Assembly: GCF_016924645.1 (NCBI RefSeq)
Contig: NZ_JAFFJV010000010.1
Coordinates: 1-59,982, forward strand
Source of the DNA: Rufibacter psychrotolerans
GTDB lineage: Bacteria > Bacteroidota > Bacteroidia > Cytophagales > Hymenobacteraceae
Direction: 5' to 3'
Length of the DNA stretch: 59,982 bases
Shown: positions 25,516 to 34,138 of the stretch, piece by piece
Layout of the letters: every line of letters begins with the position of its first letter
How positions within the stretch are numbered: the stretch's first letter is position 1
Translations under genes and position numbers: made by a program
Notes under the pieces: generated by a model
Seen by the model: the letters and a program-made list of their open reading frames with translations, nothing else
What the model was told of the DNA's origin: nothing
Database searches by the model: none

Positions 25516-27277
25516 AGGCTTCCAGGGGCCAGAACATGGGCACCAGGAACAGGATGATGAGCACCAGGAGCAGCGTGAGCCCAGAGCCAATCTTGAGGAA
25601 GTCCCGGAAGGAGTATTTGCCGGGGCTGTACACCAAAATGCAGGAAGGCTCAAACGGAGTAATGAGCGATACCGAGGCCGAGAGCATGATGGCAATGGCG
25701 AAGGTGCGGGGGTTGGCATCTAACTGAACGGCGGTCTGCAGGGCCACCGGCAGCACCACCAGCGCGGCAGCGGCGTTGGACATGGGCTGCGTGAGGAACA
25801 CCGTGAGCAAGATAAAGCCGGCCAGGATCACCAGAATGCCCATGGGCTCCAGTAGGTCCACAATAAACTGGGCCAGGAACTTGTCTGCGCCTGAATTTTC
25901 CATGGCCATGCCAAAGGCCGTCATGCCGCCAATGAGAATGAGCAAGCGCCAGTCAATGACCTGGTAGGCCCGCTCCGTGGAGATGCACTTGAACAGGACG
26001 CTGAGCACCGCGGCGCTCAGGAAGCAGATAGACAGCGGCAGCACGTTAAAGCTGCCCAGGGCAATGGCCGCAATAAAGAACACCAGCGTGAGAATGCCTT
26101 TGCGCTCTTTGAAGAAAATCGGCTTGAATTCGTCCAATACGGCCAGGTGCTGGTTCATCTTCAGGTACTCCAGCCGTTCGGCGGAGCCCTGCACCAGCAG
26201 CAGGTCACCCAGCTGCAGCTGCACGTCACCAATCTTGGTGCGGATGGTTTCGCCCTGGCGCGACACGGCCAGCACCACCAGCCCGAACCGGCGCAGGAAC
26301 TCTACCTGTTTTACGGTGCGGGTAAGGAGGTCAGACTTGCCGGTGATCAGGATCTCGGCCAGCCTGATGTCACCGCCCACCAGGTCGTCTTCCACAATCA
26401 CATCGGCCAGGATCTGGATGCCCTTGGTTTCCTTCACCCTGATGAGGTCCTCAATTTCGCCCTCCACCAGCAGCACATCCTGCGGCCGGATGCGGGTGCG
26501 GTAATCGGGCAGGAAGTTCTCCTTGTTCCGGATGATGTTGAGGATGCGGAACCCCATCTTGGAAAGGTCTGAGGCGAAGGCGATCTGCCCGATGAGGGGT
26601 GAGTCCTCTTCCACCACAATCTCCGTGAGGTAGGTCTTGATGTTGTACTTGGAGGTAAGCCCCTGCGACGTGCTGGCCGGCAGCATGCGCCGCCCAATGG
26701 TCATCATGTAGGCAATGCCCACCGCGAAGATGATGAGCCCAATGCCCGAAAACTCAAAGAACCCGAACGGCTCAAACCCGGCCTTGCTCATGTACCCGCT
26801 CACGGCCACGTTGGTGGAGGTGCCAATAAGGGTACAGGTGCCGCCCAGAATAGAGGCATAGGCCAGCGGCATGAGGTATTTAGAGCTGCTGGTGCCCATT
26901 TTCTTGGCCACGCCCACAATGGGCGTCACAAACAGGGCTGTCACCGTGGTGTTGTTCATGAACGCCGAGATGATGCCCGGAATGACCATGATGAACAGCA
27001 GCAAGGCGGTGGGGCGGTGCCCGGTATGGCGCATGAGCCAGTTCACCAGAAAGTCCAGGATGCCCGTGTCTTCCAGCGCCGCGCTGAGCACGAAGATAGA
27101 GGCCAGAATGATGATAAAGTCACTGCTGAAACCCGCAAACGCTTCCTCAGGGGTAATGATCTGGGTGCCCGTCAGGATGATGAGCAAGATGAGCGTGATC
27201 ACATCCACCGAGAGTTTCTCAGAGGCAAACAGCCCAATGGCCACCAGTAGCAGGGTGAGGACTAAGGCAATCTCCAT
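25514..27277 (-). CDS. SLC13/DASS family permease with RCK_C domains
   Basis: 587 aa inner-membrane protein. Five or six N-terminal helices (1-200), a cytoplasmic insert with two TrkA-C/RCK_C domains (about 208-370: VVEEDSPLIGQ, RIRPQDVLLVEGE and RTKIGDVQLQLGDLLLVQG), then a second transmembrane half. SNAAAALVVLP and FMNNTTVTALFV are the paired Asn-Thr type motifs of divalent-anion:Na+ symporters. It likely imports sulfate or a dicarboxylate with Na+. The RCK_C insert is typical of the SAC1-like bacterial branch and may regulate transport by nucleotide binding. Confidence 0.9.
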   Translation of the reverse strand: MEIALVLTLLLVAIGLFASEKLSVDVITLILLIILTGTQIITPEEAFAGFSSDFIIILASIFVLSAALEDTGILDFLVNWLMRHTGHRPTALLLFIMVIPGIISAFMNNTTVTALFVTPIVGVAKKMGTSSSKYLMPLAYASILGGTCTLIGTSTNVAVSGYMSKAGFEPFGFFEFSGIGLIIFAVGIAYMMTIGRRMLPASTSQGLTSKYNIKTYLTEIVVEEDSPLIGQIAFASDLSKMGFRILNIIRNKENFLPDYRTRIRPQDVLLVEGEIEDLIRVKETKGIQILADVIVEDDLVGGDIRLAEILITGKSDLLTRTVKQVEFLRRFGLVVLAVSRQGETIRTKIGDVQLQLGDLLLVQGSAERLEYLKMNQHLAVLDEFKPIFFKERKGILTLVFFIAAIALGSFNVLPLSICFLSAAVLSVLFKCISTERAYQVIDWRLLILIGGMTAFGMAMENSGADKFLAQFIVDLLEPMGILVILAGFILLTVFLTQPMSNAAAALVVLPVALQTAVQLDANPRTFAIAIMLSASVSLITPFEPSCILVYSPGKYSFRDFLKIGSGLTLLLVLIILFLVPMFWPLEA

Positions 27278-27410
27278 GCAGAAGCGAAGGGTTATGGTGG
27301 GGAGTCTATTTCTTTAGGCACGAAAGACCGGGACGGAAGAGCTGCCCGGCTTTGATTCGTGTCTTGTACTGGTAGTGGGGTTAAAAGGTTCAAAAAAATA
27401 ATGGGGTGCC

Positions 27411-27445
27411 GTTTTTGCCGGGTTTTGGCAAAAACAGGCTAGAAA
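27411..27445. repeat. Dispersed palindrome copy supplying a stop codon
   Basis: GTTTTTGCCGGGTTTTGGCA, AAAACAGGCTAGAAAT. The minus-strand TAG of the aminotransferase gene (27439-27441) lies in its right arm. Confidence 0.7.
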
Positions 27446-28632
27446 TGGACTTCTTCGGCAATGGCCGCCAGGATAATGTTGCAGGCCTCGTCAATCTCCT
27501 GGAACGTGATGGTGAGCGGCGGGGCCACCCGCATGGAATTGTCACAAAACAGGAACCAATCTGTGAGCACCCCTTTGAGGATGGCCCGGTCAATAATGGC
27601 CTTCAACACCTCAAATGAGCCAAACTCCACGGCCATCATGAGGCCCTGGTTCCTGATCTCCTTAATGGCCGGGTGCACCAGGCGCTCCTTGAACCGGGCC
27701 GCCTTAGCCGGCACCTGCGCCAGCAACCCTTCCTCCTGGATCACCTGCAGCGTGGCCAGGGAGGCAGCGCAGGAGACCGGGTGCCCCCCAAAGGTGGTGA
27801 TGTGGCCCAGCATGGGATCATTCTTGAGGGAGTGCATCACCTCCTGGCGCGAGATGAACGCCCCAATGGGCATGCCGCCGCCCATGCCTTTGGCGCAGGT
27901 GACAATGTCTGGCACTACCCCAAATTGTTCAAAAGCCCAGAAAGTACCGGTTCTGCCAAAGCCGCTTTGGATTTCGTCCAGAATGAGCAGGGCGCCCACC
28001 TGCGTGCAGCGCTCCCGCAGGGCCTGCAGGTACTCCTGGGTGGGTACGCGGACCCCGGCTTCGCCCTGCACGGTTTCCAGGATCACGGCGGCGGTGCGTG
28101 CGGTGATCAGTTCCAGGTCCTCAGGCTCGTTGTGCCGGATGTGGCGCACGTCGGGCAGCAGGGGCCTGAACGCCCGCTTGAAGTTTTCTGAGCCGTTCAG
28201 GGAAAGGGAGCCCTGGGTTGAGCCGTGGTACGCCCTGTCAAATGCCACCAGCTCAGTGCGGCCGGTAAAGCGCTTGGCCAGCTTGCAGGCGCCTTCCACC
28301 GCCTCACTGCCCGAGGAAACAAAGTACACGTTGTCCAGCCCGGCCGGGAGGGTTTGCGCCAGGGCGTGCGCCAGCTGGGCGGGCGGGGCCTGCACAATCT
28401 CGCCGTACACCATCAGGTGCAGGTACTTGTCCAGTTGCTCGCGGATGGCCTGCAGCACCCGTGGATGCCGGTGCCCTACGTTGCTCACCCCAATGCCCGA
28501 GATCATGTCCAGGTACCGCTCGCCGTTGGGACCGTACATGTACACGCCCTCGGCCCGCTCCACTTCCAGGAGCAGGGGAAAATCGGTGGTCTGGGCTTGG
28601 TGCTGCAGAAAGAGTTGGCGGGGTGAGAGCAT
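27439..28632 (-). CDS. Class III PLP-dependent aminotransferase
   Basis: 397 aa, fold type I, cytosolic. It has YMYGPNGERYLDMISGIGVSNVGHRHP at the N-terminus (split motif), VSSGSEAVEGACKLAKR, the cofactor Asp in LILDEIQSGFGRTG and the Schiff-base Lys in TCAKGMGGGMPIGAF. The family covers acetylornithine, 4-aminobutyrate and related omega-aminotransferases; the substrate cannot be fixed from sequence, and no arginine-biosynthesis genes are adjacent. Single gene with a likely promoter box just upstream. Confidence 0.9.
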   Translation of the reverse strand: MLSPRQLFLQHQAQTTDFPLLLEVERAEGVYMYGPNGERYLDMISGIGVSNVGHRHPRVLQAIREQLDKYLHLMVYGEIVQAPPAQLAHALAQTLPAGLDNVYFVSSGSEAVEGACKLAKRFTGRTELVAFDRAYHGSTQGSLSLNGSENFKRAFRPLLPDVRHIRHNEPEDLELITARTAAVILETVQGEAGVRVPTQEYLQALRERCTQVGALLILDEIQSGFGRTGTFWAFEQFGVVPDIVTCAKGMGGGMPIGAFISRQEVMHSLKNDPMLGHITTFGGHPVSCAASLATLQVIQEEGLLAQVPAKAARFKERLVHPAIKEIRNQGLMMAVEFGSFEVLKAIIDRAILKGVLTDWFLFCDNSMRVAPPLTITFQEIDEACNIILAAIAEEVHF

Positions 28633-28655
28633 GTTGTGGTTCGTTGATTCCTCGG

Positions 28656-28663
28656 CAAAGATA
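28656..28663 (-). promoter_or_regulatory. Probable -7 box TATCTTTG for the aminotransferase gene
   Basis: Minus-strand TAnnTTTG match 24 bp before the ATG. A TTTG partner at about 20 bp is missing. Confidence 0.5.
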
Positions 28664-28726
28664 CGAAGAATGCCGGTAGCCGTGGACTCCTTTGGGAAGT
28701 TCAGGTCAATGGTGTATACCTGTTTC

Positions 28727-28944
28727 CCTCGCTCGCCTCAGGCGAGTGTGAGCTGTTTTGCGGCGTCCCGCCGCTATGTTGAGAAATTGGGTGGCCTCTG
28801 GCCGCTATGTGGAGATTTGAGTACACAGCGGCCAGAGGCCGCACGATAGCTCACACTCGCCAGAGGCGAGCGAGGAAAAAATGGAGGAGGTAGCTAAGGG
28901 GGGAAAATAAGCCGTTGTTCTTCCTCAACGCGGCCATAGGCCGC
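28727..28944. repeat. Cluster of REP-like 6-3-6 hairpins in a 28-bp inverted pair
   Basis: Outer arms 28727-28754 and 28848-28875 are inverted copies (27 of 28 match). Each contains CTCGCC-nnn-GGCGAG. Between and after them are further 6-bp stem, 3-nt loop units: GCGGCG-TCC-CGCCGC (28760-28774), a GGCC-TCT-GGCC unit (28792-28802), GCGGCC-AGA-GGCCGC (28828-28842) and GCGGCC-ATA-GGCCGC (28930-28944). Several are followed by TATGTTGAG or its variants. There is no gene from 28633 to 29073. Confidence 0.85.
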
Positions 28945-28992
28945 CCAATAACTCACACGCGTCCGAGAGGCCAGCGTGAGAAGGTAGCAACC

Positions 28993-29028
28993 GTTTTCAT
29001 CCCCTTTTAGCAGAAACAGCCCCAAAAT
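28993..29028. repeat. Dispersed palindrome copy
   Basis: GTTTTCATCCCCTTTT, AGCAG, AAACAGCCCCAAAAT, just downstream of the Spy-like gene's stop. Confidence 0.65.
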
Positions 29029-29073
29029 AAAAAGGGAGACTCGCGTCTCCCTCTCTACACTAAAACCAAAAGG

Positions 29074-29529
29074 TTACTTGCTGGCGGTTTGCAGGCGTTC
29101 CAGCAGTAGTTTCGTGAATTCCCGGTCGGCCCGGTAAAAAGTGGCCAGTTGCCGGGCACTGATGATGCGCAGGTAGCGGTCCATGTATTCTTTGTCCAGG
29201 TCCAGCTCGCGCTGCCGAAGGGCCAGGCGGCTCTCCAGCTTGTCCTGGATCTGCTCATCGGTGAGGTTGCTCAGGTTGACGTCGCGGATAGACCGGCTCT
29301 TTTGCCTCAGCTCGTTCTTGCGGCTCTCGTGCTCTTTGTACACCGGCCAGAACCGCTGGGCCTGCTCCGTGGTGAACTTCACCTTGTCGGTGATAAAGGC
29401 GATTTTGGCGGTTTCAATCTTTTCCATGCGGGCTTTGCGCTCCTCAGGGGTTTCCTTCTTCTGGGCCTGGGCCGCGGAGGCGGTGCCCAGAAGAATCAGA
29501 AACAGAAACAAGATTCTAGTGATCTTCAT
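29074..29529 (-). CDS. Spy/CpxP-like periplasmic protein of an ECF locus
   Basis: 151 aa. Signal peptide 1-22 (FLFLILLGTASAAQAQ), then a highly charged helical chain (EERKARMEKIETAKIAFITD, FTTEQAQRFWPVYKEHESRK), matching Spy/CpxP-like proteins also described in Bacteroidota as sensors of ECF-type sigma factors. It likely binds unfolded proteins or metal in the periplasm. Third gene after the sigma factor and the short membrane anti-sigma-like gene, with a 10-bp gap, so likely one operon. Confidence 0.82.
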   Translation of the reverse strand: MKITRILFLFLILLGTASAAQAQKKETPEERKARMEKIETAKIAFITDKVKFTTEQAQRFWPVYKEHESRKNELRQKSRSIRDVNLSNLTDEQIQDKLESRLALRQRELDLDKEYMDRYLRIISARQLATFYRADREFTKLLLERLQTASK

Positions 29530-29539
29530 TCTTGGTTTA

Positions 29540-29983
29540 TTAACGGTACTCATACGCCTCTTCCAACAGCTCTTTGCTTTGCTCTTCAGTGAAATCTGAG
29601 GAACGCACATCCAGGAACTCCAACGACTGGCGCGGCTTCACGGCGGGCACTTCGGCCAGGTCTGCCGTTTCCAGCTCCACGCGGGTGGTCAGGTACTGGT
29701 AAATGTCTTTCTGCGACACCTGCGCCATGACCTCTTCTGAGGATGGGGTGGAGTCAAAGTAGTGGGTAGCCAGGAACGACACCGCAAACACCACCCCCAT
29801 GGCGGCGCCAGCCACCGCGGTCTTAAACTGCCAGAGCCAGGAGGCCGTTAGGGCCGGTTTGGCGGGGGCATAGGCCGTGCGCTGCATAATGCGCGTGGGC
29901 AGGGCGTCAAAGTAACGCTCCGGCACCGCAAAGCCCGGGTCTTTGGGTAGTTCTGTCATGTCAAGCTCCTTTCTCATGTCCAT
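29540..29983 (-). CDS. Short membrane anti-sigma-like protein
   Basis: 147 aa. N-terminal DPGFAVPERYFDALPTRIMQR is typical of small proteins beside Bacteroidota ECF genes. One membrane helix lies at about 52-70 (AVAGAAMGVVFAVSFLATHY), then a periplasmic acidic tail (DIYQYLTTRVELETADLAEV). There is no recognisable zinc-finger anti-sigma motif, so the assignment rests on position 32 bp after the sigma gene and on topology. Confidence 0.75.
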   Translation of the reverse strand: MDMRKELDMTELPKDPGFAVPERYFDALPTRIMQRTAYAPAKPALTASWLWQFKTAVAGAAMGVVFAVSFLATHYFDSTPSSEEVMAQVSQKDIYQYLTTRVELETADLAEVPAVKPRQSLEFLDVRSSDFTEEQSKELLEEAYEYR

Positions 29984-30015
29984 CTGTTGGTTAGATGCGG
30001 GATTGCCCCAGAGGT

Positions 30016-30555
30016 TTAATCTTTTTTTAAATAATCTTCAATTTTTTTTACCGCAATGTGGTAAGAGGCTTTGAGGGCACCCACCGAGGTACCCAGAATC
30101 TCAGAGATCTCCTCGTACTTCATTTCATCAAAGTACTTCATGTTAAAGACCAGCCGCTGCTTGTCGGGCAGACGCAAGAGGGCCTTCTGAAGTTTCAGCT
30201 GGATCTCGTCGCCGGAGAAAGAATCAGAGGAATCCAGTTTCTCAGAGAGCTCGGCGGCCACGTCGTGGAGGGGCAGGAAAAAGCGTTTCTTTTTGGCGCT
30301 CAGGAAGTTGAGGCACTCGTTGGTGGCAATGCGGTAGATCCAGGTGTAGAGCTGGGAATCTTTGCGGAAATTTTCCAGGTGGGTCCACACTTTCACAAAC
30401 ACCTCCTGGGTGAGGTCATCGGCGTCATCATGGTCAATCACCATTTTGCGCACGTGCCAATACACCTTCTGCTGGTATTTGCGCACCAGTTGGTTAAAGG
30501 CCAGGTTGCGGGAAGCTGGGTCTTGAAACTTGTCTAAAATCTCTTTGTCTTCCAA
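30016..30555 (-). CDS. ECF-type RNA polymerase sigma factor
   Basis: 179 aa. Region 2: LVRKYQQKVYWHVRKMV, DDLTQEVFVKVWTHLENF, WIYRIATNECLNFLSAKKKR. Region 4: LRLPDKQRLVFNMKYFDEMK, YEEISEILGTSVGALKASYH. The start is TTG 30555 (no ATG before region 2). It heads an operon with the anti-sigma-like and Spy-like genes, suggesting an envelope-stress response distinct from the RskA-type system at 2.6 kb. Confidence 0.92.
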   Translation of the reverse strand: MEDKEILDKFQDPASRNLAFNQLVRKYQQKVYWHVRKMVIDHDDADDLTQEVFVKVWTHLENFRKDSQLYTWIYRIATNECLNFLSAKKKRFFLPLHDVAAELSEKLDSSDSFSGDEIQLKLQKALLRLPDKQRLVFNMKYFDEMKYEEISEILGTSVGALKASYHIAVKKIEDYLKKD

Positions 30556-30649
30556 GGGAAGTTGGCGGTTCAGAGGTGAGAATAAGGGATTAGTAGACGT
30601 TTCTTCAAATTATTACTCTAAAGACAGGGGCAAGCGGAAAATAGCCAGG

Positions 30650-30684
30650 GTTTTGGGGCCGTTTTACCAGAAACAGCCCCAAAA
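30650..30684. repeat. Dispersed palindrome copy
   Basis: GTTTTGGGGCCGTTTT, ACCAG, AAACAGCCCCAAAAC: nearly complete pairing with one C-A mismatch. It lies downstream of the transketolase C gene and upstream of the sigma gene. Confidence 0.85.
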
Positions 30685-30720
30685 CCTTAGCAATAGTTTT
30701 TAAAGTATCAGGGAAACCGA

Positions 30721-31677
30721 TTAGGCCTTACGGGCCATCACGCGCTTCACGGCGTCTACAATGCTCTGCTCATTGAGGCCGTATTTCTCCATGAGTTGCT
30801 CGGGGGTACCGCTCTCGCCGAAGGTGTCCTGCACGGCCACAAACTCCTGCGGGGTAGGCAACTGCTGCGCCAGCACCCGGGCCACCGACTCGCCCAGGCC
30901 GCCCAGGTAGTTGTGCTCCTCGGCGGTGACCACGCAACCCGTTTTGCGCACCGAGGCCAGGATGGCTTCGGTATCTAACGGCTTAATGGTGTGGATGTTG
31001 ATGATCTCGGCGTCAATGCCTTGCTCTTCCAGCAGCTTGCCCGCCAGGATGGCTTTCCACACCAGGTGGCCGGTGGCCAGAATGGTCACGTCCTTGCCTT
31101 CGTTCAGCAGCAGGGCCTTGCCGATTTCGAATTTCTGGTCGGCGGGGGTGAAGTTAGGCACCACCGGGCGGCCGAAGCGCAGGTACACCGGGCCCTCGTG
31201 GTCGGCGATGGCGATGGTGGCCGCTTTGGTCTGGTTAAAGTCACAGGGGTTGATCACCGTCATGTGCGGCAACATCTTCATCATGCCCAGGTCTTCCAAG
31301 ATCTGGTGCGTGGCACCGTCCTCGCCCAGGGTGAGGCCCGCGTGCGAGGCGCAGATCTTCACGTTCTTGCCCGAGTAGGCCACCGACTGCCGGATCTGGT
31401 CATACACGCGGCCGGTGGAGAAATTGGCGAAGGTGCCCGTGAACGGAATCTTGCCGCCAATGGTGAGGCCCGCGGCAATCCCGATCATGTTGGCCTCGGC
31501 AATGCCCACCTGGAAGAAGCGCTCGGGAAACTCCTTGATAAAGTCTCCCATTTTGAGGGAGCCTACCAGGTCGGCGCACAGCGCCACCACGTTGGGGTTG
31601 GTGCGGCCTAATTCCAGCAAACCGGCCCCAAAACCGGAGCGTGTATCTTTTGATTCTGAGTAAGGAAAATCCTTCAT
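30721..31677 (-). CDS. Transketolase, C-terminal subunit
   Basis: 318 aa. It has the pyrimidine-binding domain (about 10-170: SGFGAGLLELGRTNPNVVALCADL, FQVGIAEANMIGIAAGL with the activating Glu) and the C-terminal transketolase domain (about 190-310: EGKDVTILATGHLVWKA, GCVVTAEEHNYLGGLG). It pairs with the separately encoded N-terminal subunit (33131-33988) to make an active TPP enzyme of the pentose phosphate pathway. Unusually the two halves are split by a VWA gene; spacing to that gene is only 4 bp. Confidence 0.93.
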   Translation of the reverse strand: MKDFPYSESKDTRSGFGAGLLELGRTNPNVVALCADLVGSLKMGDFIKEFPERFFQVGIAEANMIGIAAGLTIGGKIPFTGTFANFSTGRVYDQIRQSVAYSGKNVKICASHAGLTLGEDGATHQILEDLGMMKMLPHMTVINPCDFNQTKAATIAIADHEGPVYLRFGRPVVPNFTPADQKFEIGKALLLNEGKDVTILATGHLVWKAILAGKLLEEQGIDAEIINIHTIKPLDTEAILASVRKTGCVVTAEEHNYLGGLGESVARVLAQQLPTPQEFVAVQDTFGESGTPEQLMEKYGLNEQSIVDAVKRVMARKA

Positions 31678-31681
31678 CGTA

Positions 31682-33079
31682 TTAGTTGAAAAGTTTTATC
31701 GTAGTGGTCAAATTTGATTTAATACTGAAATCCTTCACGTCGGTGAATTTGCTGCCCTTGGCGGTCTTCATCCGGAACACCACCCGGTAGCGGCCCGGCT
31801 GCAGCGGAAGGCTGATCTTGCTGCTGCCCCCGGGCAGGTTCCAGACCCACTGCTGGCGTCCGTCTGCAAACAGCTGGTACACGCTGCCGTAGCCCTGCAG
31901 GTCTTGCGTAATGTTCAGGGCCCCGGGCGGCGGAAAGGTCACCTGCGTGGCCTGCCCCGCCCTGATGGTTACCGTTTGCCTGATGCGCGGCAGGGTGAGG
32001 AGCTCCACGTCATAGGTGCCGGCCAGGTACTTCTGCTGACTGGGGAACCGCTGGGTCTCCAGGATGTAGGGGCTGCCTTTTTCCCGCACCAGGGCCGTCA
32101 TGGAGCCGTAGCCCGTGGGCGCATCTTGCCGCAGGTACAGGTAACCCTGGGGCGCCTTCACCCGGAACACGTTGTGCTGGCCCGGCTTGATGTTGAGGTT
32201 CTTGAGCTGCACCGCGGGCAAGGTGTTCACCACCAGGTCATACGAGAGCAGGGCGTCAATCTCCAGCGCATCGGGCTTGCCCGTGGCATCCAGGTAGTGC
32301 ACAAAGTTGTACTCGGGCTGGTCAGTGACGTTGTTCAGGAACGTCATGTTCACATTGGTCTCCACCGGGCGGCCCGCGTCATCCAGGAGCTCCACCGAAA
32401 CCGTAGTTTTCTTGAGCGCAATGCTGATCACGTTGTCCAGCACCCGCTGGAAGGTCTTGATGTCTGAGGCATTGTAGTACTGCCCCATGCACCCAAACTG
32501 CTGCGCATAGCCCGGGTCATCGCCCAGGCCAATGATGAACGGCTTCAGGAACACCCGCTTTTTCTGCAGCGCCAAGGACGTGGCACACGGGTCACCGCCG
32601 CAACTCTCCAGGCCATCGGTGATGATGACGATCACGTTACGGGCGTTGGGGTCCCGCGGAAAGTCATTCGCCGATTGTTCCAGCGAGTAGGTGATGGGCG
32701 TGTTGCCTTTGGGCGTGATCTGCTGCAGCCGCTTCTTGATGTTGGCCGCATTGTGCGCCGCAAACGGAACCTCCAGCTTGGTGTCTTTGCAGTTCTTCTG
32801 GTTCACGGGCGTTTGGTGGCCGTACACGCGCAGGGCAATCTCGAGGTTGGCGTAGGCGTCCAGCGAGTCGGCCATGCGGGCCAGCATGCGTTGGGCCACT
32901 TTCCAGCGGTCACTGGTTTCCCAGGTGGCCATCATGGAGCCTGAAGCGTCCAGCAGGAACAGCAGGCGGGTTTTCTTGGGCGGTGGGGCCGGTCTGTTCT
33001 GGGCCAGGGCAGGCAGGGCCAGCAAGCCTCCCAGCAGGAGGCAGACCAACCACACACAAACAGACCGCATGCTCTTCAT
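31682..33079 (-). CDS. Exported VWA-domain protein
   Basis: 465 aa. Signal peptide about 1-27 (VCLLLGGLLALPALAQ). A von Willebrand A domain (about 36-220) has an intact MIDAS: DASGSM, a Thr in GNTPITYS and Asp in IITDGLESCGG. Then follow two beta-sandwich-like segments (about 225-465) with repeated GTYDVELLTLPRIR and GRYRVVFRMKTAK patterns. It is a periplasmic or surface adhesion or assembly protein. Start ATG 33079 is preferred over an upstream TTG. It sits between the two transketolase subunit genes on the same strand with 4- and 51-bp gaps, so is very probably co-transcribed. Confidence 0.88.
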   Translation of the reverse strand: MKSMRSVCVWLVCLLLGGLLALPALAQNRPAPPPKKTRLLFLLDASGSMMATWETSDRWKVAQRMLARMADSLDAYANLEIALRVYGHQTPVNQKNCKDTKLEVPFAAHNAANIKKRLQQITPKGNTPITYSLEQSANDFPRDPNARNVIVIITDGLESCGGDPCATSLALQKKRVFLKPFIIGLGDDPGYAQQFGCMGQYYNASDIKTFQRVLDNVISIALKKTTVSVELLDDAGRPVETNVNMTFLNNVTDQPEYNFVHYLDATGKPDALEIDALLSYDLVVNTLPAVQLKNLNIKPGQHNVFRVKAPQGYLYLRQDAPTGYGSMTALVREKGSPYILETQRFPSQQKYLAGTYDVELLTLPRIRQTVTIRAGQATQVTFPPPGALNITQDLQGYGSVYQLFADGRQQWVWNLPGGSSKISLPLQPGRYRVVFRMKTAKGSKFTDVKDFSIKSNLTTTIKLFN

Positions 33080-33130
33080 ACCGCGCAAAACACCGGGCCA
33101 GGGGCCGCCGCCCCCAACCGCCAGCCAGGA

Positions 33131-33988
33131 TTAATAATCGTTGAGGGTTTCTTTCAGTTGCACCAGGGCTTGCTCCAGCTGGGCATCGTTGGGTGCCACG
33201 CCGTGCCATTTGTGCGAGCCCATCATGAAGTCCACGCCGTAGCCCATTTGGGTATTCATGAGGATACAGATAGGCTGACCCTGACCGGTGAGCGCTTTGG
33301 CCTCGTCCAGCACCGGCACCAGGCTAGCAAAGTTGTTGCCGTTGTCGCAGTTAAGGACTTTCCAGCCGAAGGCCTCAAACTTGGCCCGCAGGTTGCCCAG
33401 GCTCATGACCGCGTCAACAGGACCGTCAATCTGCTGGCCGTTGTAGTCTACGGTCCAGATGAGGTTGTCTACTTTGTGGTGGGCGGCGTACATGGCGGCT
33501 TCCCATACCTGACCTTCCTCCAACTCGCCGTCGCCGGTGAGCACGTACACCAGTTTATCGTCCTGGTTCAGTTTCTTGGCCTGGGCAGCGCCAATGGCCA
33601 CCGAGGGGCCCTGACCCAGCGACCCAGACGCGATGCGGATGCCCGGCAAGCCTTCCTCCGTGGCGGGGTGGCCCTGCAGACGCGAGTTGAGTTTGCGGAA
33701 CGTAGCCAATTCCTTCGGCTCAAAGTAACCGGCTCTGGCCAGCACGCTGTACCACACCGGTGAGATGTGCCCGTTAGACAGGAAGAACAGGTCTTCGCCC
33801 ACGCCGTTCATGTTGAATTTAGGGTCATGGGTCATCTGCCGGAAGTACAGGGTAACCAGGAACTCGGTGCAGCCCAGCGAGCCGCCCGGGTGGCCGGAGT
33901 TTACCGCATGCACCATGCGTACAATGTCACGGCGAACCTGGTGCGCCACGTTCAGCAGTTGATCAGCGTCGTAATTGAATGGGTTCAT
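33131..33988 (-). CDS. Transketolase, N-terminal (TPP-binding) subunit
   Basis: 285 aa. The start at 33988 (MNPFNYDADQLLNVAHQVRR) is chosen because transketolase homology begins at once. NSGHPGGSLGCTEFL is the first active-site motif, and VLTGDGELEEGQVWEA with NLIWTVDYNGQQIDG is the TPP/Mg motif. It lacks the Pyr and C-terminal domains, which are on the protein encoded at 30721-31677. It is the first gene of the three-gene unit. Confidence 0.93.
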   Translation of the reverse strand: MNPFNYDADQLLNVAHQVRRDIVRMVHAVNSGHPGGSLGCTEFLVTLYFRQMTHDPKFNMNGVGEDLFFLSNGHISPVWYSVLARAGYFEPKELATFRKLNSRLQGHPATEEGLPGIRIASGSLGQGPSVAIGAAQAKKLNQDDKLVYVLTGDGELEEGQVWEAAMYAAHHKVDNLIWTVDYNGQQIDGPVDAVMSLGNLRAKFEAFGWKVLNCDNGNNFASLVPVLDEAKALTGQGQPICILMNTQMGYGVDFMMGSHKWHGVAPNDAQLEQALVQLKETLNDY

Positions 33989-34052
33989 ATGGATGATGTG
34001 AAGATTAGACGATGTGAAAATTTGAAAATGGTGATGGCTATTCATTTTTCCT

Positions 34053-34088
34053 GTTTTTGGGTAATTTTTTTTAAAACAGGCCTAAAAA
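34053..34088. repeat. Dispersed palindrome copy
   Basis: GTTTTTGGGTAATTTT, TTT, TAAAACAGGCCTAAAAA, between the bcp stop and the transketolase N start. Confidence 0.65.
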
Positions 34089-34138
34089 GAAATGGTGTGA
34101 CTAAGTAAAGGAGCGAGCGAAGGACCCGATATTCCTTC

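Noticed and set aside
28727..28875. CRISPR-like repeat array
   Set aside because: The repeats are inverted hairpins of different sequence without regular spacers and no cas genes are present.
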